45,018 nt of DNA from NCBI GenBank assembly GCA_900544975.1, contig UQXI01000024.1, forward strand, positions 1-45,018. The letters are read 5' to 3'. The position numbers and the translations under genes were made by a program. Source of the DNA: an uncultured Eubacteriales bacterium (GTDB taxonomy: Bacteria > Bacillota > Clostridia > Oscillospirales > Oscillospiraceae). Shown piece by piece: positions 21,350-29,162 of the stretch; the first letter of the stretch is position 1; each line of letters starts with the position of its first letter. Under the pieces are notes generated by a model. That model saw only the letters and a program-made list of their open reading frames with translations, was not told where the DNA came from and did not search any database.

Positions 21350-23185
21350 TTATCCAATTCTCTCAAAATCCTCAGGACCGTGCTTGCACAAGGGGCACAC
21401 ATAGTCCGCAGGCAGCTCCTCTCCTTCATACACATAGCCGCAAACCTTGCAGACCCACCCCTTTTTCTGGGTCAGCTGGGGCTGGGGCTTCGGCTTGATG
21501 TGCTCGAAATAGTACGCATAGGTCACAGAGGGCATCTGGGACAGAACCTTCGCCTCGGTGACGTCAGCCACAAACAGGGTGTGGGTCCCCCAGTCCTGGG
21601 TGGAGACCACTTTTCCGGCGATGACCGCATTGGTGAACTTGGTCAGGTGCAGCGTACCGTTTTCACTCCGCTCCGCAAAGGCCCATCCACCGAACTTGTC
21701 CGCATCCCGCCCGCTCTGGAAGCCGAAATGCTGGAAGATTTCAAAGGGTACATCCTGGGACAGCACAGAAATGCTAAAGTGCCCCGTGTTTCCAATCATG
21801 TCATGGGTCAGATTGGCCTTGTTCACAGCAAACGCCACCCGCTTGGGCGTGTCAGTGAGCTGAATGACCGTGTTGACAATGCAGCCGTTGTCCTTCTCCC
21901 CCTCCCGGGCAGCCAGAACAAAGAGGCCGTAAGACAGCTTGAACATGGCGCTGGGATCCACAGCCTTTTCCGTGTCCGCAGCAGGCGCTTCCTTGGGCAT
22001 GGTCTCCGCAATGGCCTGGGCCAGGATCTCCAGCTGCTCGGTCTCCTTCAGGGCGGAGCGGATGGTGACGCTCTGGTCCAGCATGGTCATCCCCTTCAGG
22101 GGGGCCAGAATCTGCCGCATGAGCTTGCCGCTGGTGGGCGCCCAAGAGCCATTTTCCACAAAGGCCAGGGTCCGGTTCTGCAGATTGTGTGCGGCGATGT
22201 CGTGCAGCAGGTTTTCCATGTTCACAAAAATACCGGCGTTATAGGTGGTGGCAGCAAAGACCAGGTGGCTATACCGGAAGGCGGCGGCCACCACATAGGA
22301 CGCAGGGGTCATGGACACGTCGAACATGCAGGTCTGGATCCCCATTTCCCGCAGGCGGCAGGCGAGAATCTCAGCGGCGTTTGCCGTATTGCCATAGACC
22401 GAGGCGTAGGCAATGACCACACCGGTCTCCTCCGGGGTATAGGTGGCCCAATGCAGGTACTTCTCAATGATCTGCCCAATGTCCTTCCGCCACACGAAGC
22501 CGTGGAGGGGACAGACCATCTTGATCTCCAGACCCGCGGCCTTGGTCAGCAGCGCAGTCACCTGGGTGCCGTATTTGCCCACGATGTTGCAGTAGTACCG
22601 CCGGGCTTCATCCAGGTAATCCCGGAAGAAATCCACCTCATCGGCAAATAGCGCGCCATCCAGGGCGCCAAACGTACCGAACGCGTCGGCAGAGAAGAGA
22701 ATCTTCTCTGTGAGATCATAGGTCACCATCACCTCGGGCCAGTGGACCATAGGCGCCATCACAAAGGTATAGCGGTGATGCCCCGTCTCAAACACGTCCC
22801 CTTCCTTCACAATCTGCACCGCAGCAGGCACGTCGAAGGTGAAGTACTGGGCCATCATATTGGCCGTCTTCTGGTTGCAGAGCACCCGCACGCCGGGATA
22901 GCGGCGAACCACCTCCTGAATGGTAGCGGCATGATCCGGCTCCATATGCTGCACCACCAGTACATCCAGCTTCCGCCCGGCCAGCACATGGTCAATGTTC
23001 TCGAAAAACAACCGGTCCACACTGTGGTCCACGGTGTCAAACAGGACGGTTTTCTCATCCATCAAAAGATAAGAGTTATAGGACACGCCCTTGGGTACGT
23101 CATACACGCCCTCAAACAGGGCCAGCCGGCGGTCATTGCCGCCTACCCAGGTCAGGTCATCCGTGACTTTTCTTACACAGTACAT
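21350..23185 (-). CDS. Four-domain flavodiiron protein: beta-lactamase-fold, flavodoxin, flavin reductase, rubredoxin
   Basis: A 611-aa soluble protein; ATG 23185 lies eight bases after AAGGGG, which excludes the longer frame. The metallo-beta-lactamase diiron domain (1-250) has ligands His80, Glu82, Asp84, His85 (QHMEPDHA), His148 (MVHWPE), Asp167 (FSADAFG) and His228 (CPLHGF). A flavodoxin FMN domain follows at about 255-400 (IAYASVYGNTANAAEIL), a flavin-reductase-like domain at about 420-565, and a C-terminal rubredoxin with CKVCGY and CPLC. Role: four-electron reduction of O2 to water and/or NO to N2O, protecting an anaerobe. The fused reductase and rubredoxin could bring electrons directly from NAD(P)H. 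A Fur-family-like box stands next to its promoter. Confidence 0.94.
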   Translation of the reverse strand: MYCVRKVTDDLTWVGGNDRRLALFEGVYDVPKGVSYNSYLLMDEKTVLFDTVDHSVDRLFFENIDHVLAGRKLDVLVVQHMEPDHAATIQEVVRRYPGVRVLCNQKTANMMAQYFTFDVPAAVQIVKEGDVFETGHHRYTFVMAPMVHWPEVMVTYDLTEKILFSADAFGTFGALDGALFADEVDFFRDYLDEARRYYCNIVGKYGTQVTALLTKAAGLEIKMVCPLHGFVWRKDIGQIIEKYLHWATYTPEETGVVIAYASVYGNTANAAEILACRLREMGIQTCMFDVSMTPASYVVAAAFRYSHLVFAATTYNAGIFVNMENLLHDIAAHNLQNRTLAFVENGSWAPTSGKLMRQILAPLKGMTMLDQSVTIRSALKETEQLEILAQAIAETMPKEAPAADTEKAVDPSAMFKLSYGLFVLAAREGEKDNGCIVNTVIQLTDTPKRVAFAVNKANLTHDMIGNTGHFSISVLSQDVPFEIFQHFGFQSGRDADKFGGWAFAERSENGTLHLTKFTNAVIAGKVVSTQDWGTHTLFVADVTEAKVLSQMPSVTYAYYFEHIKPKPQPQLTQKKGWVCKVCGYVYEGEELPADYVCPLCKHGPEDFERIG

Positions 23186-23227
23186 TGCAAATCCCCTTTC
23201 ATGGCTTGTATTTCCAAATCCAGGTAT

Positions 23228-23256
23228 ATTATACAGGGGGCCGCCGGAAAAATCAA
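23228..23256 (-). promoter_or_regulatory. Sigma-A-type promoter of the flavodiiron protein gene
   Basis: Minus strand TTGATT, 17-base spacer, TATAAT; about 40 bases upstream of the start codon. Confidence 0.72.
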
Positions 23257-23260
23257 TCCC

Positions 23261-23279
23261 AATAATGAGAACTATTATC
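23261..23279 (-). promoter_or_regulatory. Fur/PerR-family-like operator
   Basis: On the minus strand GATAATAGTTCTCATTATT matches the 19-bp Fur consensus at 14 of 19 positions by manual alignment. It lies four bases upstream of the -35. Fur and PerR boxes cannot be told apart with certainty by eye. The 150 bases between here and the VanW gene contain a GAAACGG/CCGTTTC hairpin (23384-23403) but no supported gene. Confidence 0.5.
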
Positions 23280-23431
23280 AAAATTTGCAGAATAGAACGA
23301 GGGGCGCGCTACAAACAGGCGATTTCACATGCGCCTCTCCAAGACACCGCGCTGCGTTTGATACGGTACGCAATCTCTTGTCGGAAACGGTCTTCGCCGT
23401 TTCGTTTTGCAGCACGCCCCGTTCGGTGCGT

Positions 23432-25321
23432 TTATTCGTTGCTCCCCTCTGTCTCAGATGCAGGCGGGGTCTCAGGCTCCGTAGGCGGATCCGTGGGGGG
23501 ATCCGTCTCCGGGGGATCGGTTGGCGGGGGATCGGTAACCGGGGGCTCTGTGGCCTGACGGACCACCGCCACCACCTTATCCCGGCGGGCATACTCAGAA
23601 TGAGCCTCAAACTCCTTGGAGATCAGTTCATCCGTCGCCTTGCTGTACTTGTATTTGTAGGTATCCGCCGTATACCCGGTATAAGGCGTGGTGATGGTCT
23701 CGCCGTTTTCGTAAGAACCGTCGGTGATGACCTTCTCCACCGTCTCCCAGGGATCCTTGGACAGGACCACGTAATCCATTTCCACATAGTAGTCCTTGGT
23801 GTCCGTGCCGATGAACTCAATATCCACATAGCCGTCGTGAACAGAGGCATTGATCTTAATGGGATAGTCCGTATTGTTCCTGAACTGATAATCCAAGGAA
23901 CCCCAATAGACCGTGGCGTCCATCCCCATGGGCACATAGTCCACGCTGAAGGTGTGCACCGCCCGGGAGACCACCTCCAGATCTGCATACAGGGTGCAGT
24001 AATACAAGGTAGACGCCACCTGGCACACACCGCCGCCCAGCTCCTGGACGGACTCCATGCCAGAGTAGACGATGGCTTCTCGATAGCCCTTTTCCGCAGT
24101 CCGCTCTCCCACCACACCGTTGAAGGAGAACACTGCGCCGGGCTTCAGAATATACCCGTCGATGGCCTCACAGGCCAGCTCCAGGTTCCGGGTCCGGTTG
24201 GAGTTCCACGTGTGCTCCGTATGGGCATAAGACAGCCGGTCCCGGAACAGATCCGCCTCCAGAGAGGCCTTGGTGTGCTCCGGAATCAGGATCTGGAACG
24301 GCACCCGCAGTTCCTGTCCCGGCTCCGCTTCATCCAGCTGCTTCTGCACATCTTCCACCACAAACCCATAGCCCAGGGTCTCCTGGGAGGCCGTATAAGT
24401 GGTCTCATCCAGTACCGCATCCACAGGCGTCAGGCAATGCTGCTGGAAAATCTCCTGCAGATCCAGCTTCTCCGGCAGAACCTCGTCATAGGTAACGACA
24501 ATGGGCGTCAAATCGCCCAGAGAATAGGCATTCAGCACCCGGTCCCGGAGGGCCTTGGTATCCAGATGCCGCCCCGGCGCCCCGCTGCGAAGCACCAGAG
24601 TCTGGCCGTGTTCGGGGATGATGGGCGACTGCCCCGGCTCACTGGCCTCCTCTTCATAGCTGCTCAGATCCGGACGCTGCCCCTCCACCTGGACAGAGGG
24701 CTGGGTCAAGGTGCTCTCCAGATCTGCGCCCAATTGATTCACAGCGTCCTCAATGTAGCCCTGATCCAGCGTCAGGTACTCCGCCGCTTCCACCGTATGG
24801 GAGCCCAGGGCCGCTTCCGACCGGGCACGGGCGCGATCAAACATGTTGCCGTCCCGCCCATACTGGCAGGCGGCCTCCGCCAGGGCCTGGGCATCCAGGC
24901 GAACCTTGGTATTTTCCGGCGTCAGCACCAAGTCCCGGTCCTGAAGCCGGATGACCAGCGGCTGGCCATACAGGGTCTGGGCCTGTTCTTCCAGAGCCTT
25001 GGCCGCCTGCTCCTGGGTCATGCCGCCCAGGTTCACATTCAGGGCATATACATTGTCAAAAATCAAACCATCATCCCGGGAATAGCTCCACAGAAACCCA
25101 GCCAACCCCAGAACCACCACCGCCAACACAGCCGCTACGGAAATCACCACGACCTTCCGCCGTTTGCTCCGCTGCGCCTCCGTGTCCTGCTGCTTCCCTG
25201 ACTCCCGGTTTGGCGCGCCACCGGCCGCCTGGGTCATCCGCTTAAAATCCGCTTCCAGCCGCGCCCGCTCCTGGGCGGCACTGCCCCGGGGCTTTGTAAA
25301 CTTACCCTTTTTGATATCCAT
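23432..25321 (-). CDS. VanW-family cell-envelope protein
   Basis: A 629-aa membrane-anchored protein. It has a basic cytoplasmic N-terminus, one TM segment (about 56-78), and an extracytoplasmic part with repeats of the peptidoglycan-binding-like type found before VanW domains (about 88-345). The VanW core runs from about 372 to 500 (GAVFSFNGVVGERTAEKGYR, GGGVCQVASTLYYCTLY). A beta-rich segment follows, ending with a Pro/Thr/Glu-rich tail (about 590-629, PPTDPPETDPPTDPP). VanW is linked to vancomycin-resistance clusters but its activity is unknown; most VanW proteins, as here, lie outside such clusters. GGAG is only two bases from ATG 25321, unusually close, so the start may be inefficient or slightly wrong. 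A TTGCAA/TAAAAT promoter is upstream. Confidence 0.88.
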   Translation of the reverse strand: MDIKKGKFTKPRGSAAQERARLEADFKRMTQAAGGAPNRESGKQQDTEAQRSKRRKVVVISVAAVLAVVVLGLAGFLWSYSRDDGLIFDNVYALNVNLGGMTQEQAAKALEEQAQTLYGQPLVIRLQDRDLVLTPENTKVRLDAQALAEAACQYGRDGNMFDRARARSEAALGSHTVEAAEYLTLDQGYIEDAVNQLGADLESTLTQPSVQVEGQRPDLSSYEEEASEPGQSPIIPEHGQTLVLRSGAPGRHLDTKALRDRVLNAYSLGDLTPIVVTYDEVLPEKLDLQEIFQQHCLTPVDAVLDETTYTASQETLGYGFVVEDVQKQLDEAEPGQELRVPFQILIPEHTKASLEADLFRDRLSYAHTEHTWNSNRTRNLELACEAIDGYILKPGAVFSFNGVVGERTAEKGYREAIVYSGMESVQELGGGVCQVASTLYYCTLYADLEVVSRAVHTFSVDYVPMGMDATVYWGSLDYQFRNNTDYPIKINASVHDGYVDIEFIGTDTKDYYVEMDYVVLSKDPWETVEKVITDGSYENGETITTPYTGYTADTYKYKYSKATDELISKEFEAHSEYARRDKVVAVVRQATEPPVTDPPPTDPPETDPPTDPPTEPETPPASETEGSNE

Positions 25322-25387
25322 CGCTCCTATCTTCAGCGGATCTTGCTCCGTCTGTTTTTCCCTGTCCCCCAGCTGGGGCTCCCAGAT

Positions 25388-25415
25388 ATTTTACCACAAT
25401 TCTGACGGATTGCAA
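25388..25415 (-). promoter_or_regulatory. Probable promoter of the VanW gene
   Basis: Minus strand TTGCAA, 16-base spacer, TAAAAT; about 65 bases before the start codon. Confidence 0.5.
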
Positions 25416-25492
25416 TTACATTTCCCCCTCAACATGTAACAATTATGTGAACCAAAAGAAACAGAAAATTCACTTTTTGGAAAAAATGCCCC

Positions 25493-25521
25493 TTGCGCTC
25501 AGCCGCTCCCCGTGCTATACT
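25493..25521 (+). promoter_or_regulatory. Promoter of the ABC-F leader
   Basis: TTGCGC, 17-base spacer, TATACT; the predicted start near 25528 gives a leader of about 230 bases before the ABC-F start codon. Confidence 0.65.
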
Positions 25522-25564
25522 GAAGACATTCCAGCCACCTCACAGTCTTGGAAAGGGTGAAAGC

Positions 25565-25576
25565 ATGTACAACTGA
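25565..25576 (+). CDS. Three-codon leader ORF (MYN) before the ABC-F gene
   Basis: ATG TAC AAC TGA, five bases after AAAGGGTG. It is a minimal translatable ORF early in a long leader, as often seen before inducible ribosome-protection genes, where antibiotic-stalled ribosomes change the leader fold. Translation is not proven. Confidence 0.5.
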   Translation: MYN

Positions 25577-25704
25577 TCTGATTTCGACTTTGCGGAACTG
25601 CTCCGGCGGTCCGGCCTTGGCCGGGCTTTGTTCTGCTGCCGATTTCAGGTCGCTGCACCGTCTTTCGCCCTGTTTTTCTATCAAAACAGGGTGCATGTTG
25701 CACG

Positions 25705-25740
25705 TCTGCCTTCGGCATGTCCGGAGGCAGATTTTATTTT
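25705..25740 (+). terminator. Intrinsic terminator (attenuator) in the ABC-F leader
   Basis: TCTGCCTTCGG (25705-25715) pairs with CCGGAGGCAGA (25721-25731), including one G-T wobble, across a five-base loop. TTTTATTTT follows. It ends 15 bases before the ABC-F start, so it would stop transcription unless disrupted. CTGCTCCGG (25598-25606) could compete for the 3' arm. A second hairpin, CCCTGTTTT/AAAACAGGG, lies at 25668-25691. Confidence 0.8.
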
Positions 25741-25755
25741 GCGGAGGGATGCATC

Positions 25756-27285
25756 ATGTTCCAAATCAATCATCTGTCTATCACCCACACCCAGGACCTG
25801 CGATCCATGGTGCCGGATTTTTCTCTCGTTTTGCAGCCGGGGGATAAGGCTGCCGTCATCGGCGAAGAGGGCGACGGAAAGTCCACCCTGCTGAAGCTTC
25901 TTTTTGATGAAGCGCTCATTTCCGATTATGCCGAGTGGTCCGGGCAGATCCAACGGGGCCAAACCCGGATGGGATATCTGCCCCAGGAGCTGCCGCCCCA
26001 GGCCTTGCAGCAGTCGGTCCGCTCCTTCTGGCGTCAGGGCCCGGTCCTCACCCCGCCAGAGGAAGCCGTCCTTCTGTCCACCCTGGGCCTCCCGGCGGAT
26101 CTGCCCAGCTGGGACCGCCTTCTGGGGCAGCTGTCCGGCGGCGAGCGGGTGAAGCTCCAGCTGGCCCGGCTTCTGGCAGAGCAGCCGGAGCTGCTCCTGC
26201 TGGATGAGCCTTCCAATGATCTGGACCTGGAGACCCTTCAATTTCTGGAGGAGTTTCTCCAGTCCTGGACCGGGGCCGTGCTCTTCGTCTCCCACGATGA
26301 AACCCTGATCCGAAACACCGCCAATGTCATCGTCCATCTGGAGGCCCTGCGGCGGAAGACCGCCCCCCGGGCCACCGTGGCCCGCCTGCCTTATGACCAG
26401 TACGTGGAAGGCCGCCAGGCCAAATTCCGCCACCAGGCCCAAGTCTCCCGCCAGGAGCACGCCGAATTCAAGAAACAGATGGACCGGTTTCTCCGCATCC
26501 GGAACCAGGTGGAGCACCAACAGGCCACCATCAGCCGGGGCGACCCCCACGGCGGCTTCCTGCTGAAAAAGAAAATGCACACCCTCCAGTCCATGGGCCG
26601 CCGCTTTGAGAAAGAGCGGGAAAAGCTGACTCAGATGCCGGAGCTGGAGGAGGCCATTTTCCTTCGCTTTCCCCCTGCCGCCACTGTGCCCCAGGGAAAG
26701 CGGGTCCTGGATTTCCGGCTTCCCCTGCTGGAAGCCGGTGGGCGGCAGCTCTCTCAAAACCTGCAGCTCACCGTCATAGGACCGGAGAAAATCGGCATCA
26801 TCGGCCCCAACGGCTGCGGCAAAACCACCTTTCTCCGGCTCCTGGCCCAGGAGCTGGCCCAACGGCCGGATCTGCGCGTGGCTTATATGCCCCAGAACTA
26901 CGCCGAGGTCCTGGACCTCACCGCCACCCCGGTAGACTTCCTGAACCGGTCCGGCAGCCGGGAAGAGGCCACCCGGATCCGGAATCACCTGGGCAGCCTC
27001 CGGTTCACCACCCTGGAGATGGACCACCCCATTTCCAGTCTCTCCGGAGGGCAGAAGGCCAAGATCCTATTTCTCCAGATGATCCTGGCCGAGTCCAACG
27101 TCCTCATTCTGGACGAACCCACCCGCAACTTCTCCCCCCTCTCCGGCCCCGTCATCCGGGACCTGCTGGCCTCTTTCGGCGGCGCCATTCTCAGCGTCTC
27201 CCACGACCGGCTCTACCTGGAGGAGGTCTGCCAAACCATCTACGCCATCACCCCCCAGGGCCTGGAGCGGCTCTGGCATCGGTAA
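25756..27285 (+). CDS. ABC-F ATPase, probable ribosome-protection antibiotic-resistance type
   Basis: A 509-aa soluble protein with two ABC domains and no membrane segments. First Walker A GEEGDGKST (36-44), signature LSGGE (126-130), Walker B LLLLDEPSNDLD. A charged linker (about 215-300) contains QVEHQQATISRGDPHGG and LLKKKMHTLQSMGRR, the arm expected to reach the peptidyl-transferase centre. Second Walker A GPNGCGKT (350-357), LSGGQ (429-433), then DEPTRNFSPLSGPV. Catalytic Glu residues follow both Walker B motifs. Family role: ABC-F proteins bind the ribosomal E site and displace drugs such as lincosamides, pleuromutilins and streptogramins; housekeeping members also exist. The attenuator leader argues for the resistance type. 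ATG 25756 after GGAGGG was chosen; the longer frame overlaps the attenuator. Confidence 0.9.
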   Translation: MFQINHLSITHTQDLRSMVPDFSLVLQPGDKAAVIGEEGDGKSTLLKLLFDEALISDYAEWSGQIQRGQTRMGYLPQELPPQALQQSVRSFWRQGPVLTPPEEAVLLSTLGLPADLPSWDRLLGQLSGGERVKLQLARLLAEQPELLLLDEPSNDLDLETLQFLEEFLQSWTGAVLFVSHDETLIRNTANVIVHLEALRRKTAPRATVARLPYDQYVEGRQAKFRHQAQVSRQEHAEFKKQMDRFLRIRNQVEHQQATISRGDPHGGFLLKKKMHTLQSMGRRFEKEREKLTQMPELEEAIFLRFPPAATVPQGKRVLDFRLPLLEAGGRQLSQNLQLTVIGPEKIGIIGPNGCGKTTFLRLLAQELAQRPDLRVAYMPQNYAEVLDLTATPVDFLNRSGSREEATRIRNHLGSLRFTTLEMDHPISSLSGGQKAKILFLQMILAESNVLILDEPTRNFSPLSGPVIRDLLASFGGAILSVSHDRLYLEEVCQTIYAITPQGLERLWHR

Positions 27286-27288
27286 CCG

Positions 27289-27867
27289 CTACTTCTCCTG
27301 TTGCGCCGTGTAATGGGCCTCCAGGCGGCGGATCTGCTCAGGCGTGAGGCCGTAGAGCGCGCCATAGAGGCTGAAATCCCCAGCCTGCGCCAGAAGCGCC
27401 GCCATGGCCTTCTGGTTCTGGGCCTCCTGGCTGTCCTGGTCTTTGCGAAGCTGATAGCGCTGCATCACCTGCTCATAGTCACTCTCCAGCTGAGCCTGCT
27501 CCAGCTGCTGGGCCAGGTCCCGGGACAGGGCCTGACGCTTCCGGGCCAACTCCGCCGTGGCCGCATCCCGGGTGTTGGCAATGGCCGCCAGGTCTCCCCG
27601 GAGTTGGTTGTCCATGGCCAAAAGGGCCTGGCTCTGAGCCCCGGAGGTGAGGCCCTGGGCGGTCTGGATCTCGTTCCAGGCCGCCCGATCCTGCTTCGCC
27701 TCTGCCGTACGCTGCGTGGCAGACTCCCGAGCCTGCCGCTCTGCCCCCCGCTCCAGCTCCGCCAAGTCCTCCAAGCTCTGGTCATAGGATGACTGGAGCT
27801 GTTTTTTCTTTCCCGCCAGCTTTTTCCCGGCGGCCTCCTCCAGAAGTTTCTCATAATTGGTACTCAT
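27289..27867 (-). CDS. Phage-like coiled-coil protein
   Basis: A 192-aa, highly charged, cysteine-free protein; ATG 27867 is seven bases after GGAGGG. Nearly the whole length is predicted helical or coiled coil, with many Gln, Glu and Ala. It starts YEKLLEEAAGKKLAGKKKQL and ends with SLYGALYGLTPEQIRRLEAH. The look is that of a phage structural or injection-associated protein; this is recognition of style and context, not a firm family. It follows the connector-like gene by 16 bases on the same strand and is tail-to-tail with the ABC-F gene (three-base gap). GC matches the host. Confidence 0.6.
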   Translation of the reverse strand: MSTNYEKLLEEAAGKKLAGKKKQLQSSYDQSLEDLAELERGAERQARESATQRTAEAKQDRAAWNEIQTAQGLTSGAQSQALLAMDNQLRGDLAAIANTRDAATAELARKRQALSRDLAQQLEQAQLESDYEQVMQRYQLRKDQDSQEAQNQKAMAALLAQAGDFSLYGALYGLTPEQIRRLEAHYTAQQEK

Positions 27868-27883
27868 ATTCGTTCCCTCCTTC

Positions 27884-28288
27884 TTAAAATGCGCCATACG
27901 GCATGGAAATCGGCTCCCACCGCTCCGGCACCTGACTGCGGAGCTCCGCCAGGCGCACCGCATACTGACTTTGAAACCAGAGACTCAGGTCCCCGTCCTC
28001 CCCGGCCAGCAAATGGGCCGCCAGGGCATAGGGCAATACCCCCCGGGCAAGCCCATCATCCACCGGCACCGCCTGGTGAAAGTCTGTGAGCGGCCGGCAC
28101 ACCGGCCGCCCTGCCCCCGCCGTCCCCTCATCTGAGTAAGGCCGCAGCGCCGGCAGCACCGCATTCATCACCGAAAGCGCCCGGGTCCGGTACACTCCCA
28201 CCTCCCGTCCCGCCGCCGCCCCGGTGGCGTCATTCTGCTGATCCATCAGGTGAATCGCCATGGTAAAGACTTCTTCTGCTGTCGTCAT
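27884..28288 (-). CDS. Phage head-tail connector-like protein
   Basis: A 134-aa protein. Start at ATG 28288 after AAGGAGTG; the longer frame has no family character. The pattern of two helical halves joined by a loop, with LTDFHQAVPVDDGLARGVLP and YALAAHLLAGEDGDLSLWFQ followed by Tyr/Leu/Arg-rich helices, resembles small neck or head-completion proteins that sit beside podovirus and siphovirus structural genes. The exact phage family cannot be named from inspection. It forms a two-gene unit with the coiled-coil gene after it. No portal, capsid, terminase or integrase is nearby. Confidence 0.6.
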   Translation of the reverse strand: MTTAEEVFTMAIHLMDQQNDATGAAAGREVGVYRTRALSVMNAVLPALRPYSDEGTAGAGRPVCRPLTDFHQAVPVDDGLARGVLPYALAAHLLAGEDGDLSLWFQSQYAVRLAELRSQVPERWEPISMPYGAF

Positions 28289-28333
28289 AAAAAACACTCC
28301 TTCTTTCCATCCTTTGTTCTCTGGGAAATCGCA

Positions 28334-28362
28334 TTGAAAACCGCCACCCTCTGTGATAAAAT
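28334..28362 (+). promoter_or_regulatory. Promoter of the first two-component system
   Basis: TTGAAA, 17-base spacer, TAAAAT, reading toward the response regulator at 28485. It lies in the 196-base gap divergent from the phage-like pair. Confidence 0.6.
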
Positions 28363-28484
28363 AACCCCAAAATTCCCCGGTTTCAGCCACTCCATAGGCG
28401 CAGTGCCCACGTCGCCCCGTCCGCGCAAGCTTCCCGTTTCCACGTAGTTCTCACAACTTCACCTCCACAAGAAAGGACCGAGCC

Positions 28485-29162
28485 ATGACAGACCTTCTCC
28501 TGGTGGAAGACGACCCCGCCATCGTCTCCTCCTTGTCTGACTTTTTAACCCAAGAGGGCTTTACCGTCACCGCTGCCTCCGGCCAGGCGGCGGCGTCCCG
28601 GATCCTGGAAACCCGCCGGTTCCACCTGGCCCTTCTGGACGTAACCTTGGGAGACGGCAGCGGTTTTTCCCTCTGCGCCTCCATCAAGGCCCAATACCAC
28701 ATCCCGGTGATTTTCCTCACCGCCCTGGCCGACGAGAGCAGCACCGTCGCCGGTCTGGAACTGGGCGGCGACGATTACATCGCCAAGCCCTTCCGTCCCC
28801 GGGAGCTGGTGAGCCGGATCCGAACCGTACTCCGCCGTTACCGCAGCGGGGCCGCTCCCCTGCGCCTGGGACCCGTCCAGGTGGATACCACCCGTGGCGT
28901 GGCCACCAGAGACGGCCAGGACCTGTCTCTGTCCCCCCTGGAATACCGCCTGCTCCTCCTCTTCTGCAGCAACCCCGGGGTGGTCCTCAGCCGGAACCGG
29001 ATCCTGGACGAGATCTGGGACCTGGCCGGGGACTTTGTCACCGACAACACCCTGACGGTTTATATCAAACGCCTCCGGGACAAGATTGAGCCGGACCCTC
29101 AGGCCCCCACCCTCATCCGCACCGTCCGGGGCCTGGGCTATCAAGCGGGGGAGCGCCTATGA
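28485..29162 (+). CDS. OmpR-family response regulator
   Basis: A 225-aa regulator: receiver domain with acidic pocket EDD (8-10), phospho-acceptor Asp52 (LALLDVTLGDGSG), Thr79 and Lys101 (DDYIAKPF); and a C-terminal winged helix (about 128-222) ending RTVRGLGYQAG. Role: DNA-binding output for the kinase whose gene overlaps its stop codon by four bases. AAAGGA precedes the ATG. The target genes are not evident; the position before the Bce-type module suggests a cell-envelope stress role, as inference only. Confidence 0.93.
   Translation: MTDLLLVEDDPAIVSSLSDFLTQEGFTVTAASGQAAASRILETRRFHLALLDVTLGDGSGFSLCASIKAQYHIPVIFLTALADESSTVAGLELGGDDYIAKPFRPRELVSRIRTVLRRYRSGAAPLRLGPVQVDTTRGVATRDGQDLSLSPLEYRLLLLFCSNPGVVLSRNRILDEIWDLAGDFVTDNTLTVYIKRLRDKIEPDPQAPTLIRTVRGLGYQAGERL

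Noticed and set aside
23384..23403. GAAACGG/CCGTTTC hairpin after the VanW gene, considered as its terminator
   Set aside because: On the VanW strand no T-run follows; the T-rich side lies on the opposite strand, where no gene ends. Mentioned only as a structure.
22742..25201. An 819-codon plus-strand open frame
   Set aside because: It runs antisense across two clear genes (flavodiiron protein and VanW) and across their promoters; composition is unlike a real protein.
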